A stretch of 64,000 nucleotides of DNA from Zanthoxylum bungeanum (Eukaryota > Streptophyta > Magnoliopsida > Sapindales > Rutaceae). Under the pieces are notes generated by a model. It was not told where the DNA came from, searched no databases, and was given only the letters and a program-made list of their open reading frames with translations. Location of the stretch: assembly GCA_019454045.1 (NCBI GenBank), contig SKCR01025356.1:248001-312000 (forward strand), written 5' to 3'. Each line of letters starts with the position of its first letter. Within the stretch, counting starts at the first letter, position 1. A program made the translations under genes and the position numbers. Shown piece by piece: positions 1 through 11,088 of the stretch.

Positions 1-980
1 ACCTACTAACTTAGTAGCGTAAAATCAGCAATGATTTTAATTTCCGCAATATTGGTCATTACCCAATCCCCCCCTCCTCCTTGGGTATAGAGAGTTGTTG
101 TTTGTGTTCGCTTGTAGGTGATTTCATCATTTTCCTATCTAATAACGAATTGGGATTTAGAATTTTAGTAAGTGTAGATTATATGGAGATATTGTAAGAG
201 AGAATACAGTTAGCTGTGCACACAAGAGAGATATTTTAACTATTGGTTTTTAGAGTTCATGTGCAGCGAAAAATGTTCATAACATAAAAAAAAAATATTT
301 GCATGAACATTGAAAAATCGGATCCGTATTTTCTAGTACATTAATAATATAAAATATATATTAAGAAGAAATTATACCTCTCGATCTAAATCTCTTTAAA
401 TCATGATTCTTTGAACCACAATCTTCCTCGTCTTATCTCCTCACCTCAAACGGCACGTGTGAGCGTGAAAATAATTATGAAGAACACTCTAATTTTTCTG
501 AAGGATTTGTGTACTCAACACATGAGACAAATCTTTGTTGCTATTTTCTTTTTAGTTTTCTGAAAAGCCAAAACAAAACAAAACAAAACAAAACTTTTTT
601 TCTTTTTCAGCACACGTTTTTCTCACTTTTTTTTTATTTTTTTTTTAGTTTGATCAATCAAAATTAAAATTCCTTCCGCTCACTTTTTTCTCCCTTTTAT
701 TCCTTCCTTGGGTGGCTTTTGATCATTATCAAAATTCTATTCTTTATAATATTTTGATTTTCAAAAAAATCATAATAAAACCATTTCTTATTTATCTTAT
801 AATTATCAAAGATAATTCATTAAAAAATAATTTTCAACATTTGTTATTGATGAATATATTAGGATAACATTTGTCATAATTTCCAAACAATAGTTATATG
901 GAATAATTAGAGTGTAAAATAATTCATAATTATTTTAAATAATTCACAATTATTTTTCTTCGCAATTATTATCGTTCGAA
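1..980. repeat. Copy 1 of a 2.5-kb direct duplication
   Basis: This stretch matches 2504-3590 over its length, with scattered substitutions and small indels. Shared landmarks are a C-rich run followed by TTGGGT, a long CAAAA-repeat tract and a CACGTG-containing AT-rich segment. The copies start about 2503 bp apart, so the arrangement is a tandem duplication or an LTR-plus-internal unit present twice. There is no reading frame of interest. The C-run followed by CTTGGGT is common near the ends of plant copia LTRs, but no full LTR pair can be closed inside the window. Confidence 0.75.
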
Positions 981-1748
981 CAATGATAGAAGACGACGAG
1001 GAGATCAATGAACCTATAATTCTAAGCTCCAATAATTTCGTTGATTAATTATAAACTATTTTATTAATCAAACGAAATTATTAATTTTGAAGTAACTCCA
1101 CTAAATACCCAGAATTGCACTCTCAGAATTATATAATTAATTACTCAAAGTATTCGTCCATTGATAGTCATTACCTATGCAATGATCCTCCATAAAAGAT
1201 TCGTAAAGGAGCTAGGCATAAAATCATTTAATCTCTCCAATTGCATATTTATCATTGACTTCCATTAGTTCTCAAGTGAACAATTAATTCATAACTTTTA
1301 ATCTCTCCAATTGCATATTTATCATTGACTTCCATTAGTTCTCAAGTGAACAATTAATTCATAACTTTTATGAATTTACGCGCTAATCGTTCAGGTCCTG
1401 AACTAACAAATAAAGGAAAATAATTTTCAACATTTTCAACATTTGTTATTGATGAATATATTAGGATAACATTTGTCATGATTTCCAAACAATAGTTATA
1501 TGGAATAATTAGAGTGTAAAATAATTTATAATTATTTTAAATAGTCCACAATTATTTTTCTTCGCAATTATTATCGTTCGAACAATGATAGAAGACAACG
1601 AGGAGACCAATGAACCTATAATTCTAAGCTCCAATAATTCTGTTGATTAATTATAAACAATTTTAATTTATTAATCAAACGAAATTATTAATTCTGGAGT
1701 AACTCCACTAAATACCCAGAATTGCACTCTCAGAATTATATATTTAAT
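823..1748. repeat. Local duplication of a 325-bp AT-rich segment
   Basis: Positions 823-1145 and 1417-1748 are near-identical non-coding copies; they share the phrase GAAGAC(G/A)ACGAGGAGA and the run up to CACTCTCAGAATTATAT. Between them lie a perfect tandem 70-mer and about 45 bp of unique sequence. The second copy is absent from the corresponding place in the 2504-3590 duplicate, so this duplication is specific to the first copy. Confidence 0.75.
1231..1370. repeat. Perfect tandem duplication, 2 x 70 bp
   Basis: The 70-bp unit starting ATCTCTCCAATTGCATATTT at 1231 is repeated from 1301 with no difference that I can see. It is non-coding. Perfect identity suggests a recent slip or copy event, or an assembly artefact. 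Confidence 0.9.
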
Positions 1749-1749
1749 T

Positions 1750-2590
1750 ATGGACAGTATAAATTGATTTTTTTTCACTCCAGGTATGTCGGCCTCTGCA
1801 GACCGACATACCGGCCTCAGCGTAAATATTATAGACTTTTTCATTTTCTCTATAAATTGAGTCTTTATTTCGTTTTTGCTTAACCCTTGAACCTTTATAT
1901 AATTTCTTCTAAGAAAAAAATAAAGAGTAAACGAAATCTTCTTTATCATACACTCACATACTCAAGCTCACACACACTACACCTTCATATAATTTGTACT
2001 GAGTTTAGATTTCTTGGGTTAGCAACTCACACTAAACCTTTATTATCTCTGTGAGTTCCCAATTGGTATTTTAATCTTCACATTTTTAAACATTTATGGT
2101 TGGGAAGTCCCTTATTGAGTGGGTATTCTCAATTGGGCAACTTGTGTAAAAGTTGTGAGTAAGCCTATGAATAAGACTCATTGAAATGGTTTAAGAGTGA
2201 GCTATTAGAAAACTCTTGTATAACGGTTTGGAGTGAACTTAAATGAAAACTCTTGGTTGCGAGTGAGCCACATAAAACTCGGTGTAAGTTGTGGATTCAA
2301 CTTAGTGGAAATCTTCAAGCGTGGCTTGAGGGAGTATACTTAAGCAAAGAGTTGGCCGAACCACTATAAATACGGTGTCAATTTTCTCTATCATTTAACT
2401 TTTAATTATCGCAAGTTTATTTTTGTATTTGCATATTAATTAGAAATTTACAATTAGGCGATATATTGTGATTGAGAAAATTGACCTAAGCTTAATTGGT
2501 AAATCTACTAATTTAGTAGCGTAAAATCGGCAATGATTTTAATTTCCGCAATATTGGACGTTGCCCAATCCCCCCCTCTTCTCCTCCTTG
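1750..2590 (+). other. Possible copia LTR-like segment
   Basis: The segment has the phrase CCGAACCACTATAAAT at about 2360, repeated GAGTGAGC/GAGTGAAC words, and ends near a C-run followed by CTTGGG at about 2570-2593. These are reminiscent of the 3' half of plant copia LTRs. No TG start, primer site or target duplication could be fixed, and no coding sequence is attached. The assignment is by resemblance only. Confidence 0.3.
1783..1812. repeat. 30-bp near-palindrome (hairpin)
   Basis: Ten-base arms GGTATGTCGG and CCGACATACC are perfect reverse complements around a 10-base centre that itself contains the palindrome TCTGCAGA. It is GC-rich in AT-rich surroundings, just upstream of the LTR-like segment. 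Confidence 0.85.
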
Positions 2591-3087
2591 GGTTTAGAGA
2601 GTTGTTGTTTTTGTGCGCTTGTAGGTAATTTTATCATTTTCCAATTTAATAACGAATTGGGATTTAGAATTTTAGTAAGTGTAGATCATATGGAGATATT
2701 GTAAGAGAGAATACAGTTAGCTGGGCACACAAGAGAGATATTTTAACTGTTGATTTTCAGAGTTCATGCTCAGCGAAAACATGTTCATAACATAAAAAAA
2801 AAAAAAATTATTTACATGAACATTGAAAAACTGAATCCGTATTTTCTAGTACATTAATAATATAAAATAGATATTAAGAAGAAATTATATCTCTCGATCT
2901 AGACCTCTTTAAATCACGATTCTTTAAACCATAATCTTCCTCGTCTTATCTCGTCACCTCAAACGGCACGTGTGATCGTGAAAATAATTATGAACAACAC
3001 TCTAATTTTTCGGAAGGATTTGTATACTCAACACATAAGACAAATCTTTGTTGCTATTTTTTTTTTGGTTTTCTGAAAACCAAAATA

Positions 3088-3118
<31 letters not shown>

Positions 3119-3590
3119 TAAAAAAAAAAATAATTTCTTTTTCAGCACACGGTTTTCTCACTTTTTTTTTAAAAAAAATTTGATCAATCAAAATTAAAAT
3201 TCCTTCCGCCCACTTTTTTCTCCCTTTTATTGCTTCATTGGGTGGCTTTTGATCATTACCAAAATTCTGTTCTTTATAATATTTTGATTTTCAAAAAAAT
3301 CAAAATAAAGCCATTTCTTATTTATCTTATAATTATCAAAGATAATTCATTAAAAAAAAAATTTTCAAAATTTTCAATTTTTGAAAATATTATCTCATTA
3401 AATTAAAATTTAATTAATCAAATTAATTGAATATTAATTTTCATAAATTAATAAATAGATACATTATTTATTGATAAATATATTAGAGCAACATTTGTCA
3501 TAATTTCCAAACAATAGTTATAAGGAATAATTAGAGTGTAAAATAATTCACAATTATTTTTTTTCGCAATTATTATCGTTCGTGTTAGTT
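2504..3590. repeat. Copy 2 of the 2.5-kb direct duplication
   Basis: Second copy of 1-980. It has a longer CAAAA/A-rich tract at 3085-3135, and extra AT-rich sequence at about 3365-3475. Similarity stops abruptly at about 3590, after TTATTATCGTTCG. It is non-coding. Confidence 0.75.
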
Positions 3591-6303
3591 CCATTTTTAT
3601 TGGCAATGCCCGTGACAAAACAAGTTCAATTGAGTTGTAATTTATCTTCTAGTACTTGGAGCAATTGGACTGGTTTTTGGCAAAGCTGAAGCATCTTTGT
3701 TAGTGGAGCATTCGTTTAGGCGTTCAAACGTATGGCGTTAGTGGCACGTTCTACATTGGGCTCGAACGACACATTCCAGAGAGCAAACGTTCGAGGCACG
3801 TTCTTGTTGGGTTCGAACGAAATCTAATTTATTAGTGAAATAATTTTGATTAATCCTTAAATTAAAATGAAGAGTATATATTACTTTTCTAGCTACGCCA
3901 CTCACAAAGAATAGTGGTAATATATCCTCATTTTTGTCTATTCAATAGACTTTCTTTGGAGGTTGATCTCTTCGGGAAAAAGAGTCATCTATAGCAGTGA
4001 AGGGAATTCACATAAAAACCGTAGGCATTAATGTTGTGCATGGATTTTACATTGTTGGGGAACTTAAAGTGGGGAATCTAATTTTGAGGCGTGTATGACA
4101 TTTTCTTAGAGTAATATTTATCTTCACTATATGTTGTAATGGTTGCAGGGCAAATACACTCTAGGATACAATAAAAATTTAGAGATGCAACACAACACTT
4201 GTTGAATCCATACTTGAAAAATTTTATATGAAAATTTTTATATTATATGATCAACTTTTGTGCCCTATATATAGGCAATCAACATTTGTCTCCAAAATAC
4301 ATACATTTTGTTTATGTTTTTTTGTAACAATGCCTCATTATCACGACAATGTCAATGACAAATCATTGTCGCGACAATATGCATATGCTTCTCATTATTG
4401 TATAATGAGTTACTATTGCCGTGACAATATAAGTTAAAGAGTCATTTTTGCATCATCGCCTCATTGTCGAGCTAATGAGTAACCATTATTACGATAATAT
4501 TAGTCAGAATGTATCTTTATGTCTCTGTCTTTCATTATCACAATAATGGAAGGCATAATATCTTATGTTGCATGAAATCAATTATTTCAGTTAACTTTAC
4601 CTTTAAATTTCGTTTTCCCGCGACCTGTCCGAACAGGTCAATCGCCAATACGTCAGCGTAGGGCAATAACCGAATAAATATATAATATCTTATATTGATA
4701 AATTAACCATAATTTATTTTAATATATATATATCCAAATTGAAAACATATGATTTTATTCCGCAAAAGTACTTAAAATAGATAAGAACGAATAATATAGT
4801 ATAATATTCGACCGGCCTCTCATAAAACAAGATCTTTCAGATAACATACAAACATGTTCAATGAACAACGATCAGATATATTTTGAAGCAAACAGCAATG
4901 TTCCAATAAACTAAATTGTGGGGGCCATATGTATATATTGCACATGTTTTGCTAACTCAATTATTGCTCAGTTGGGTCATCTTTAAATAGTGCAAATGTC
5001 CCAAACCTGCACAAGATTTGAATCGTATAATTCATGTTTAATGATTTTGTATCATTAGAGATTTGTCAATATAAAATATATGAATTAAGATCATCTCTTT
5101 GTTTTTTCTCTCTTTTATTTCTCCTTATTTTTTCAATATTATTATTTAATAATATGTGACATATAATTCAATCTTAATCATATATATATATTTTTTTAAT
5201 GTATGTCATATGTAATAAATAATAACATAATAAAAAACAAAAAGAGAGAAAAAGAGAGGAGATAATTCCTGTCCAAAAGATATAATCACCACAACAAAAA
5301 GAAAAAGATGATTCTCAAGCTCTCACATCACTTTTTGAAATGGAGCTCACTGGTGATGTCTTCCAAATATATGCCTGGAGAATTTAAGGAAAGTCAGATC
5401 AATAATGCAGATAAAATATAATAGTAAGTCAATAATGTCATATCTTTCAAACCGAAATTGATGATCCTACTAGATTCTATCAATCAATGAGCTTTCCATG
5501 TAATAACCTTCTTGTACAGTTGATGAATGTCAGCGTACAGCAATTAGGCTTTAGGAACCTATAGCTATACAAGAAATTTGTGTGTCCAAAGCAATATGAA
5601 AGCTACCTTAAAAGTTTTGAATCACCTTAAATTTATTTTCATAAGTTAAAATCAATTCGAACCAATTTTATTGAAAAGACCTAACCCCTCATAATTCATC
5701 AAGTGTGCACCGTACAAATGAAATCTGTTACAATTCTCAACTTGTTTTTTTAAACTCCGTCGTCAAATTATCTGATTCGGATATAAATGGAACAAGTAAA
5801 ATTTTCGATTGTCCCAAACTCTTACCATAAACGCACCCATGAATTTGAACACAAAATCTAGAAGCCAGATGTTGAACCCTACACCATCAAACCAGGGACC
5901 TTGAGGATTACAATCCTATACTTTCTCCAATGAAAACTCTAAATATTTAATTATAGCCTTTTTTTTTGTTTGGTTACCGATATTATGTCCAAGGTGCATA
6001 TCGTAAAAGAAATATGATAGGTCCCAATCAAAGATTAGAACAGAAAATGGATAAAAGTAATTTTCTGATACCAAAGTAAAAGAAACGGAAATACTTGACT
6101 CTTATCCTTAGAATCTGTACACCTAATAATTAACAATAACATAAATACTAATAAAATTAAAGGAAAATGATACACTCACTAAAATTAAAGCATTTTTGTG
6201 CATGGAACTGTAGACAGTAAAGGTTTTGATTTTCAAACATTAATCAAGGTCCCCCTTTGCCCAACCCTACTCTCTTTATTACTTCTTAAATGTTTTTACT
6301 TTA
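3591..6303. other. Unassigned AT-rich intergenic DNA
   Basis: No supported gene. Visible structure: CGTTCGAACG-like words at 3715-3830; a cluster of imperfect palindromes around ATTGTCGCGACAAT at 4320-4560; a 7-bp inverted repeat GACCTGT(4 nt)ACAGGTC at 4622-4639. The remainder looks like ordinary AT-rich plant intergenic sequence. Short frames at 4228-4437 and 6198-6506 have no recognisable motif, and the second runs into the Copia-A LTR. Confidence 0.6.
4365..4378. repeat. 14-bp perfect palindrome ATTGTCGCGACAAT
   Basis: A perfect palindrome, with diverged relatives nearby (CACGACAAT at 4342, GCCGTGACAATAT at about 4419, TCATTGTCGAGCTAATGA at about 4462, ATTATCACAATAAT at about 4534). It looks like a degenerate short interspersed inverted repeat; no function can be inferred. 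Confidence 0.7.
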
Positions 6304-6579
6304 TGTTACCGTGTTTGCGGTCTTATCGGGTGGCGCAACAGAATGTGAAAAATCCGATTTTTCAAATTTTTTCAAAAAAAAATTGGAATATTAAAATAAA
6401 CTATTTATTTCAATATTTAATCCCAAATCAAGTTTGGAATTACCCAAATTACCCTTTAGCCGAGAATTGCCTAATATGCAAACTTTTTACATTTTGCTCA
6501 TTTTAGTCCAAAAGTGTCAATTACACATTTAAGTGTTTCCAAAACACTACCAAAATGATTAATATACATCTAATGTACC
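6304..6579 (-). repeat. Copia-A 3' LTR, first part (split by gypsy)
   Basis: Matches 30659-30932 of the other LTR nearly base for base, then stops at the gypsy element. The second part resumes at 21501. The uninterrupted counterpart at about 30925-30940 shows the empty insertion site. Confidence 0.92.
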
Positions 6580-7187
6580 TGTGAGAACTGATTTCGGTCG
6601 AGGTCCACAATCAAGAATGTGAGCTGAGGGGCACGAACGAACCTGCAAAACAAGAGTTAAGCGAAAGAGGAGGTTACTGCCCACCGGTGTGGTGGAAGCC
6701 GTAGGCACTCCGACGCTCAAGTTAGCTTAAGGGTGAATAAGTTTAGGATGAATGGGTTAAGGTCTATGGAATACCTCAATCACAGATTTGCTTACCGTGA
6801 GGGCAGTGTTGGAATAGCGTATTGATGTAGAAGTAGTCTCTCCGAGAAGATCCCCCTCTATTGTTTCGTCTTATTCTTTTATAGGTTCCCTGACGTGGGG
6901 TCCCTATTCAGCTCGTTGGAATCCTCTTCAATGATGGTTTAATTCAGGTGTTTTATGTCTGATAACTGACGATTGTATGTCTCCTCCGAAACCGTCGACT
7001 TTATGATGATATTTATGAATTCGGATCTACTTCCTGATTTTCGTAACTGGTGTCCGTTTGTCTTTCTTTATGTTAATGAGCTTGGGCCTGTGAGGCGGCC
7101 CGTGGACCTTCTAATGGGCTCCAGATTTAGTGGTTGGCCTTGTGGTAAATGTCGATTTTATCCCTTGGCCCAATTTTGGCCTGTACA
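6580..7187 (-). repeat. Gypsy 3' LTR (608 bp)
   Basis: Near-identical to 20905-21500, with TG...CA ends. It holds a minus-strand TATA-like CCTATAAAAG (6876-6885). It contains 12 bp (around 7089-7100) missing from the other LTR. Confidence 0.95.
6876..6885 (-). promoter_or_regulatory. TATA-like box in gypsy 3' LTR
   Basis: CCTATAAAAG on the minus strand, in the same place as 21201-21210 of the other LTR. It is the probable retrotransposon promoter core, inferred from position and sequence. Confidence 0.6.
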
Positions 7188-7556
7188 GATTGTCCCTTAC
7201 TCTCTAAGTCTGGAAGTTCTAGACTTGGGGAGTATCTTCGAGTCTGTCGAATGAATCAAGATATGGGTAATTGTTTCTCTGATCTTGGCGTCGGTCTAGA
7301 GCTAATGACGTCCCGTCACGCAGTCAGGAGGAAGAATTCAGACCTTCTTTCGTTTTCGACAATAGCTCAGGAGGTGTCTTTGGTTTGTTTGAAATTGTCG
7401 AAGGCTTTTTGGGTATTAACTTTGATCGACATGTCGTAAAATGTAGGGGGAACTCATACCTTTAGCTTGTGATCCGTGTGGGTTTATGGGGAATTTCCTA
7501 TGCGGACTAAACCAGTTAATGGTTTTTAGAAGACTTTTCACTCGACAAAGATAGAA
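7188..7556. other. Non-coding spacer inside the gypsy 3' LTR
   Basis: Between the 3' LTR and the tandem array. Plus-strand frames that run across it have no recognised motif. TCGA words start to be frequent here and stay so through the antisense gene. Confidence 0.6.
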
Positions 7557-8790
7557 AAAACTATATTTCAATTTGACTCGACAAGAGTCATTAGAGGAAT
7601 GTCCTCGGTCGACTTAACCAGATGGTGTTTTAGGAGAAATCTCATTCGACTTGTCGTATGAGGCGAGTGTATTTCATGATATCTTTTTGACTCGACTTCA
7701 GGAATATGTTATTGGTCGACTGAGCCAGATGGTGGTTCATGAGTAATTTCGCTTGACTTGTCGTATGAGGCGAGTGAATTTTAATGATTATATTTGACTC
7801 GACATGAGTCATCAGGGGTATGTCCCTGGTCGACTGAACCAGATGGTGGTTCAGAAGTGGTCACACTCGACTTGTCGTAAGAGGCGAGTGTATTCCATGA
7901 TTCTATGTCCCGACATGAGTCATCTGGGGGATGTCCCCTGGTCGACTGAACCAGATGGTGGTTCAGGAATAATCACACTCGACTTGTCGTATGAGACGAG
8001 TATATTCCATGATTCTATGACTCGATATGAGTCATCTGGGGGATGTCCCCTGGTCGACTGAACCAGATGGTGGTTCAAGAATAATCACACTCGACTTGTC
8101 ATCTGAGACGAGTGTACTCCATGATTCTATGACTCGGCATGAATCATCTGGGGGATGTCCCTTGGTCGACTGAACCAGATGGTGGTTCAGGAATAATCAC
8201 ACTCGACTTGTCGTATGAGACGAGTATATTCCATGATTCTATGACTCTACATAAATCATCTGAGGATGTCCCCTGGTCGACTGAACCGGTTGGTGGTTTA
8301 GGAATAATCACACTCGACTTGTCGTATGAGACGAGTGTACTCCATGATTCTATGACTCGGCATGAATCATCTGGGGGATGTCCCCTGGTCGACTGAACCA
8401 GATGGTGGTTCAGGAATAATCACACTCGACTTGTCGTATGAGACGAGTGTACTCCATGATTCTATGACTCGGCATGAATCATCTGGGGGATGTCCCCTGG
8501 TCGACTGAACCAGATGGTGGTTCAGGAATAATCACACTCGACTTGTCGTATGAGACGAGTGTACTCCATGATTCATGACTCGGCATGAATCGTCTGGGGG
8601 ATATCCACTGGTCGACTGAACCATATGGTGGTTCAGTAATAATCACACTCGACTTGTCGTGTGAGACGAGTGTATTCCATGATTCTATGACTCGAAATGA
8701 ATCATCTGGGGGATGTCCCCTGGTCGACTGAACCAGATGGTGGTTCAGGAATAATCACACTCGACTTGTCGTATGAGATGCATGTCGAGT
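7557..8790. repeat. Tandem array, about 11 x 112 bp, hairpin-rich
   Basis: The anchor GGTCGACTGAACCAGATGG (or a variant) starts at 7607, 7713, 7828, 7940, 8052, 8163, 8275, 8387, 8499, 8610 and 8722. The last nine units have a period of 111-112 bp; the first two are diverged. Each unit contains CTGAACCA(5 nt)TGGTTCAG, an ACTCGAC...GACGAGT inverted repeat, and a GGGG(A)TGTCCCC arm pair. Reading frames through it (7804-8061, 8139-8396) are repeat artefacts. It lies between the 3' LTR and the antisense gene, where Tat-type elements often hold tandem repeats. Confidence 0.92.
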
Positions 8791-9223
8791 GGTCGCTACT
8801 TATGGTACCTATATTTTATTAGGTGTTAAGTCGAATGGCGAGTAGATACTGTGTCAAGCCTTGTATAGATGTTGTGTCGAATCGATGCTCCAATTTGCGT
8901 TGATCTTATGTTTGAGGTGGTGTCGAATGATCAAACAACTCGAATAGTGGTTGTTTAAACATCGAATCAACCTCTGACTTGATGAGTACATTACATGTAT
9001 TTCGATTTCTGATGCTGTCGTGTCAAACAGGGAAGATACAAATGAAATTTATTGACGTTGTGGTGAGTGCACAACATCTGATGTTGTAATTCTTTTCTCC
9101 ATTCGACGATACCCGATAGAAAGATTCTGGACTTTTCCACGTGTCATTAGATGCAATAAGACCTAATGCAAATAACGAGGCGTCTATTTGGCGGGAATAT
9201 TGGCGCCAAATCTTAGGTAGCGT
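8791..9223. other. Spacer between the array and the antisense gene
   Basis: Rich in GTCGAAT/GTCGAGT words but without a periodic unit or a supported gene. It probably contains upstream sequence of the antisense gene (inference). Confidence 0.5.
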
Positions 9224-9231
9224 GTATAAAT
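9224..9231 (+). promoter_or_regulatory. TATA-like box of the antisense gene
   Basis: GTATAAAT at about 9224, 270 bp upstream of the ATG at 9493. The interval looks like a leader and may hold an intron (possible donor AAG|GTATTC near 9297, acceptor TTTAG near 9441). This is inferred from sequence only. Confidence 0.45.
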
Positions 9232-10279
9232 GAGTCTTGGGTGTTTCATTTCGCCTCATTCAGAAGTCGAGTAAGGAGTGCTCTCAAGTGTTTCAAGGTA
9301 TTCTTCGAAATCTTCCTCTTGTTCTTCATTTCTTTAAACATTCATAGTGAATATTCAAGCTGTTCTTAGGTAAACTAGGTTGTTTAATCTCTAGGTTTGT
9401 GCGATTTGTTTTAAATTTGTGTTTGTGGGTTTTGATCTTTAGGAGGTAGGTTACTAGGGGGTTTAGTTGTTTTTATGCTTGTCGTTTGGAAGATGTCGAG
9501 TGGAGAATCTTTAGGCAGTTTAGGTGCCAAGATCGATACTTATGTCGAGTCGTCAAGTGAAACCGAGGAATCATCAAGTGAAAGCAAGGAGGATGTAGAG
9601 TGCAAAGATCGGTCGTACCAGGAGTTTATCGAGGGTGGCGTAGTTACCTTAGCTAGGCTTTCTCAACCAGTAATCCCTACCGAGGCTATACCATTAAGGT
9701 CTTTGCCCGCAGTTGGGGAGTCGAGTGAACTTCCATGTACGAGTGAACCTATTAACTTACTATCAAAAAATCCTCCAAGTCGAATGACTGGGAAAGTATT
9801 GAGGGAACTCAGCTGTATGTATAGGTTCTCTAATTCTTTGGAACTCCGGGCGCCTTCGTCGAATGAAAGAATCGATTACAAGATTCCTAGGTGGATGAGA
9901 TTCTATGTACGTCCATTTTTCGTAGGGCTGAGGTTTTCTATTCCGAGACTGGTTTGGGAGGTTTTGGATCATTTCGGAGTTGCTCCTTCACAGCTGATGC
10001 CAAATGCGTGGAGGATTTTATTGTCGATTGAATGTTTGTCTTTCGAATTGGGAATACTTTTTGAGGTAAAAGATGTTTTAGAGACGTACTACCTGAAGGA
10101 GCATTTGAAGGAGAAAGGAAGATATACACTGATCCTTCGTCAGAGAAAGACGCATTTAGTTACTGGATTGCCGACTAATGATAGGGGAAATTGGCAGTCT
10201 TATTATTTCTTCGCAAAGGATGAGGGTATATTTGGATCGACCGGGGCTGGTCGAATCCCAGAATTTTGGTGTTTGTCGA

Positions 10280-10358
10280 GTGAGTAACGTACTTTTGCTT
10301 AATTTCAATCTTTGAGTCATACTTGTGTCTTTGAATAACCTTGTTCTTGTTGTTGCAG
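10280..10358 (+). other. Predicted intron 1 of the antisense gene
   Basis: 79 bp, starting GTGAGTAACG and ending TTGTTGTTGCAG, T-rich, with an in-frame TAA if retained. Removal joins exon 1 (phase 1) to exon 2 in an open frame. Confidence 0.7.
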
Positions 10359-11035
10359 ATCCTCTACGAAACAAGTCATTCATCACGACTGCACGTACAA
10401 TCTCCAACACTAAAGCCATCATGTCCCTGTCGGTCGAAAAAAGGGACTGCAAAACTATTTTAACGGAAAATAGGCTAAGGTCGACTCCGTTGTGGAAGGA
10501 AATCTATCATCGAGAAGAAGGTAAAGTGCTGGCCTCATGTAACGATGTTTTGTCCGTGATAAATTGTAGATGGTCGTGTCAAAATTTATATGGAGGATAT
10601 AGATATCGAGAGCCCCTAAAACCCGAAGAATTTTTATGCGCAGAGGAAATGATGACTGGGCCATTCACCGTAGCTTCACTCGACGAAATGAAGAGCCGGA
10701 AGAAGTCAAGGAAGCTGAAGAAAAAAGAGCTAGAGGCTGAAAAATAGGCTGGGCCTCAACAAAGAGAGGTTGTTTCAAGTAAGGGTGTCGCAGAAAAAGT
10801 TAAGTAGACTGCACCAATTTCTACGGGGAAGAAAAAGAAGTCTGTCGCTGAAGCGGAAGTGGAAGAGGACTCTGATAACCTCATCTTAAAGGTTCCATGA
10901 GAGTCGACTGCAATATCTGACCCTTCAAGCATCGACTCATTCGTGGAAGGGCTACTTCTCGAGGGGGATGAAATAAGGTTGGCACAAATAGGCCCGGTGG
11001 AGGCCATGAAGAAAACCATTGCACTAAATTATCAA

Positions 11036-11088
11036 GTGAGCAAAGCAACTGTTTTTTTTTAAATGATGATCTGACTCGACTTCATCAG
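11036..11088 (+). other. Predicted intron 2 of the antisense gene
   Basis: 53 bp, starting GTGAGC and ending TTCATCAG, with a T9 tract inside. Phase 0 on both sides; exon 3 continues in frame. It is short for a plant intron, so splicing needs transcript support. Confidence 0.55.

Noticed and set aside
6197..6506. 102-codon plus-strand frame near the left edge of Copia-A
   Set aside because: It straddles the boundary of the Copia-A LTR and is antisense to the element, with no motif.
7804..8396. Two plus-strand frames of 85 codons with similar repeating protein sequence
   Set aside because: They are translations of the 112-bp tandem array; the unit is not a multiple of three in all steps and there is no conserved frame.
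7557..8790. CRISPR-like regular repeats
   Set aside because: Whole 112-bp units are repeated with no unique spacers, within a plant retrotransposon; this is a minisatellite.
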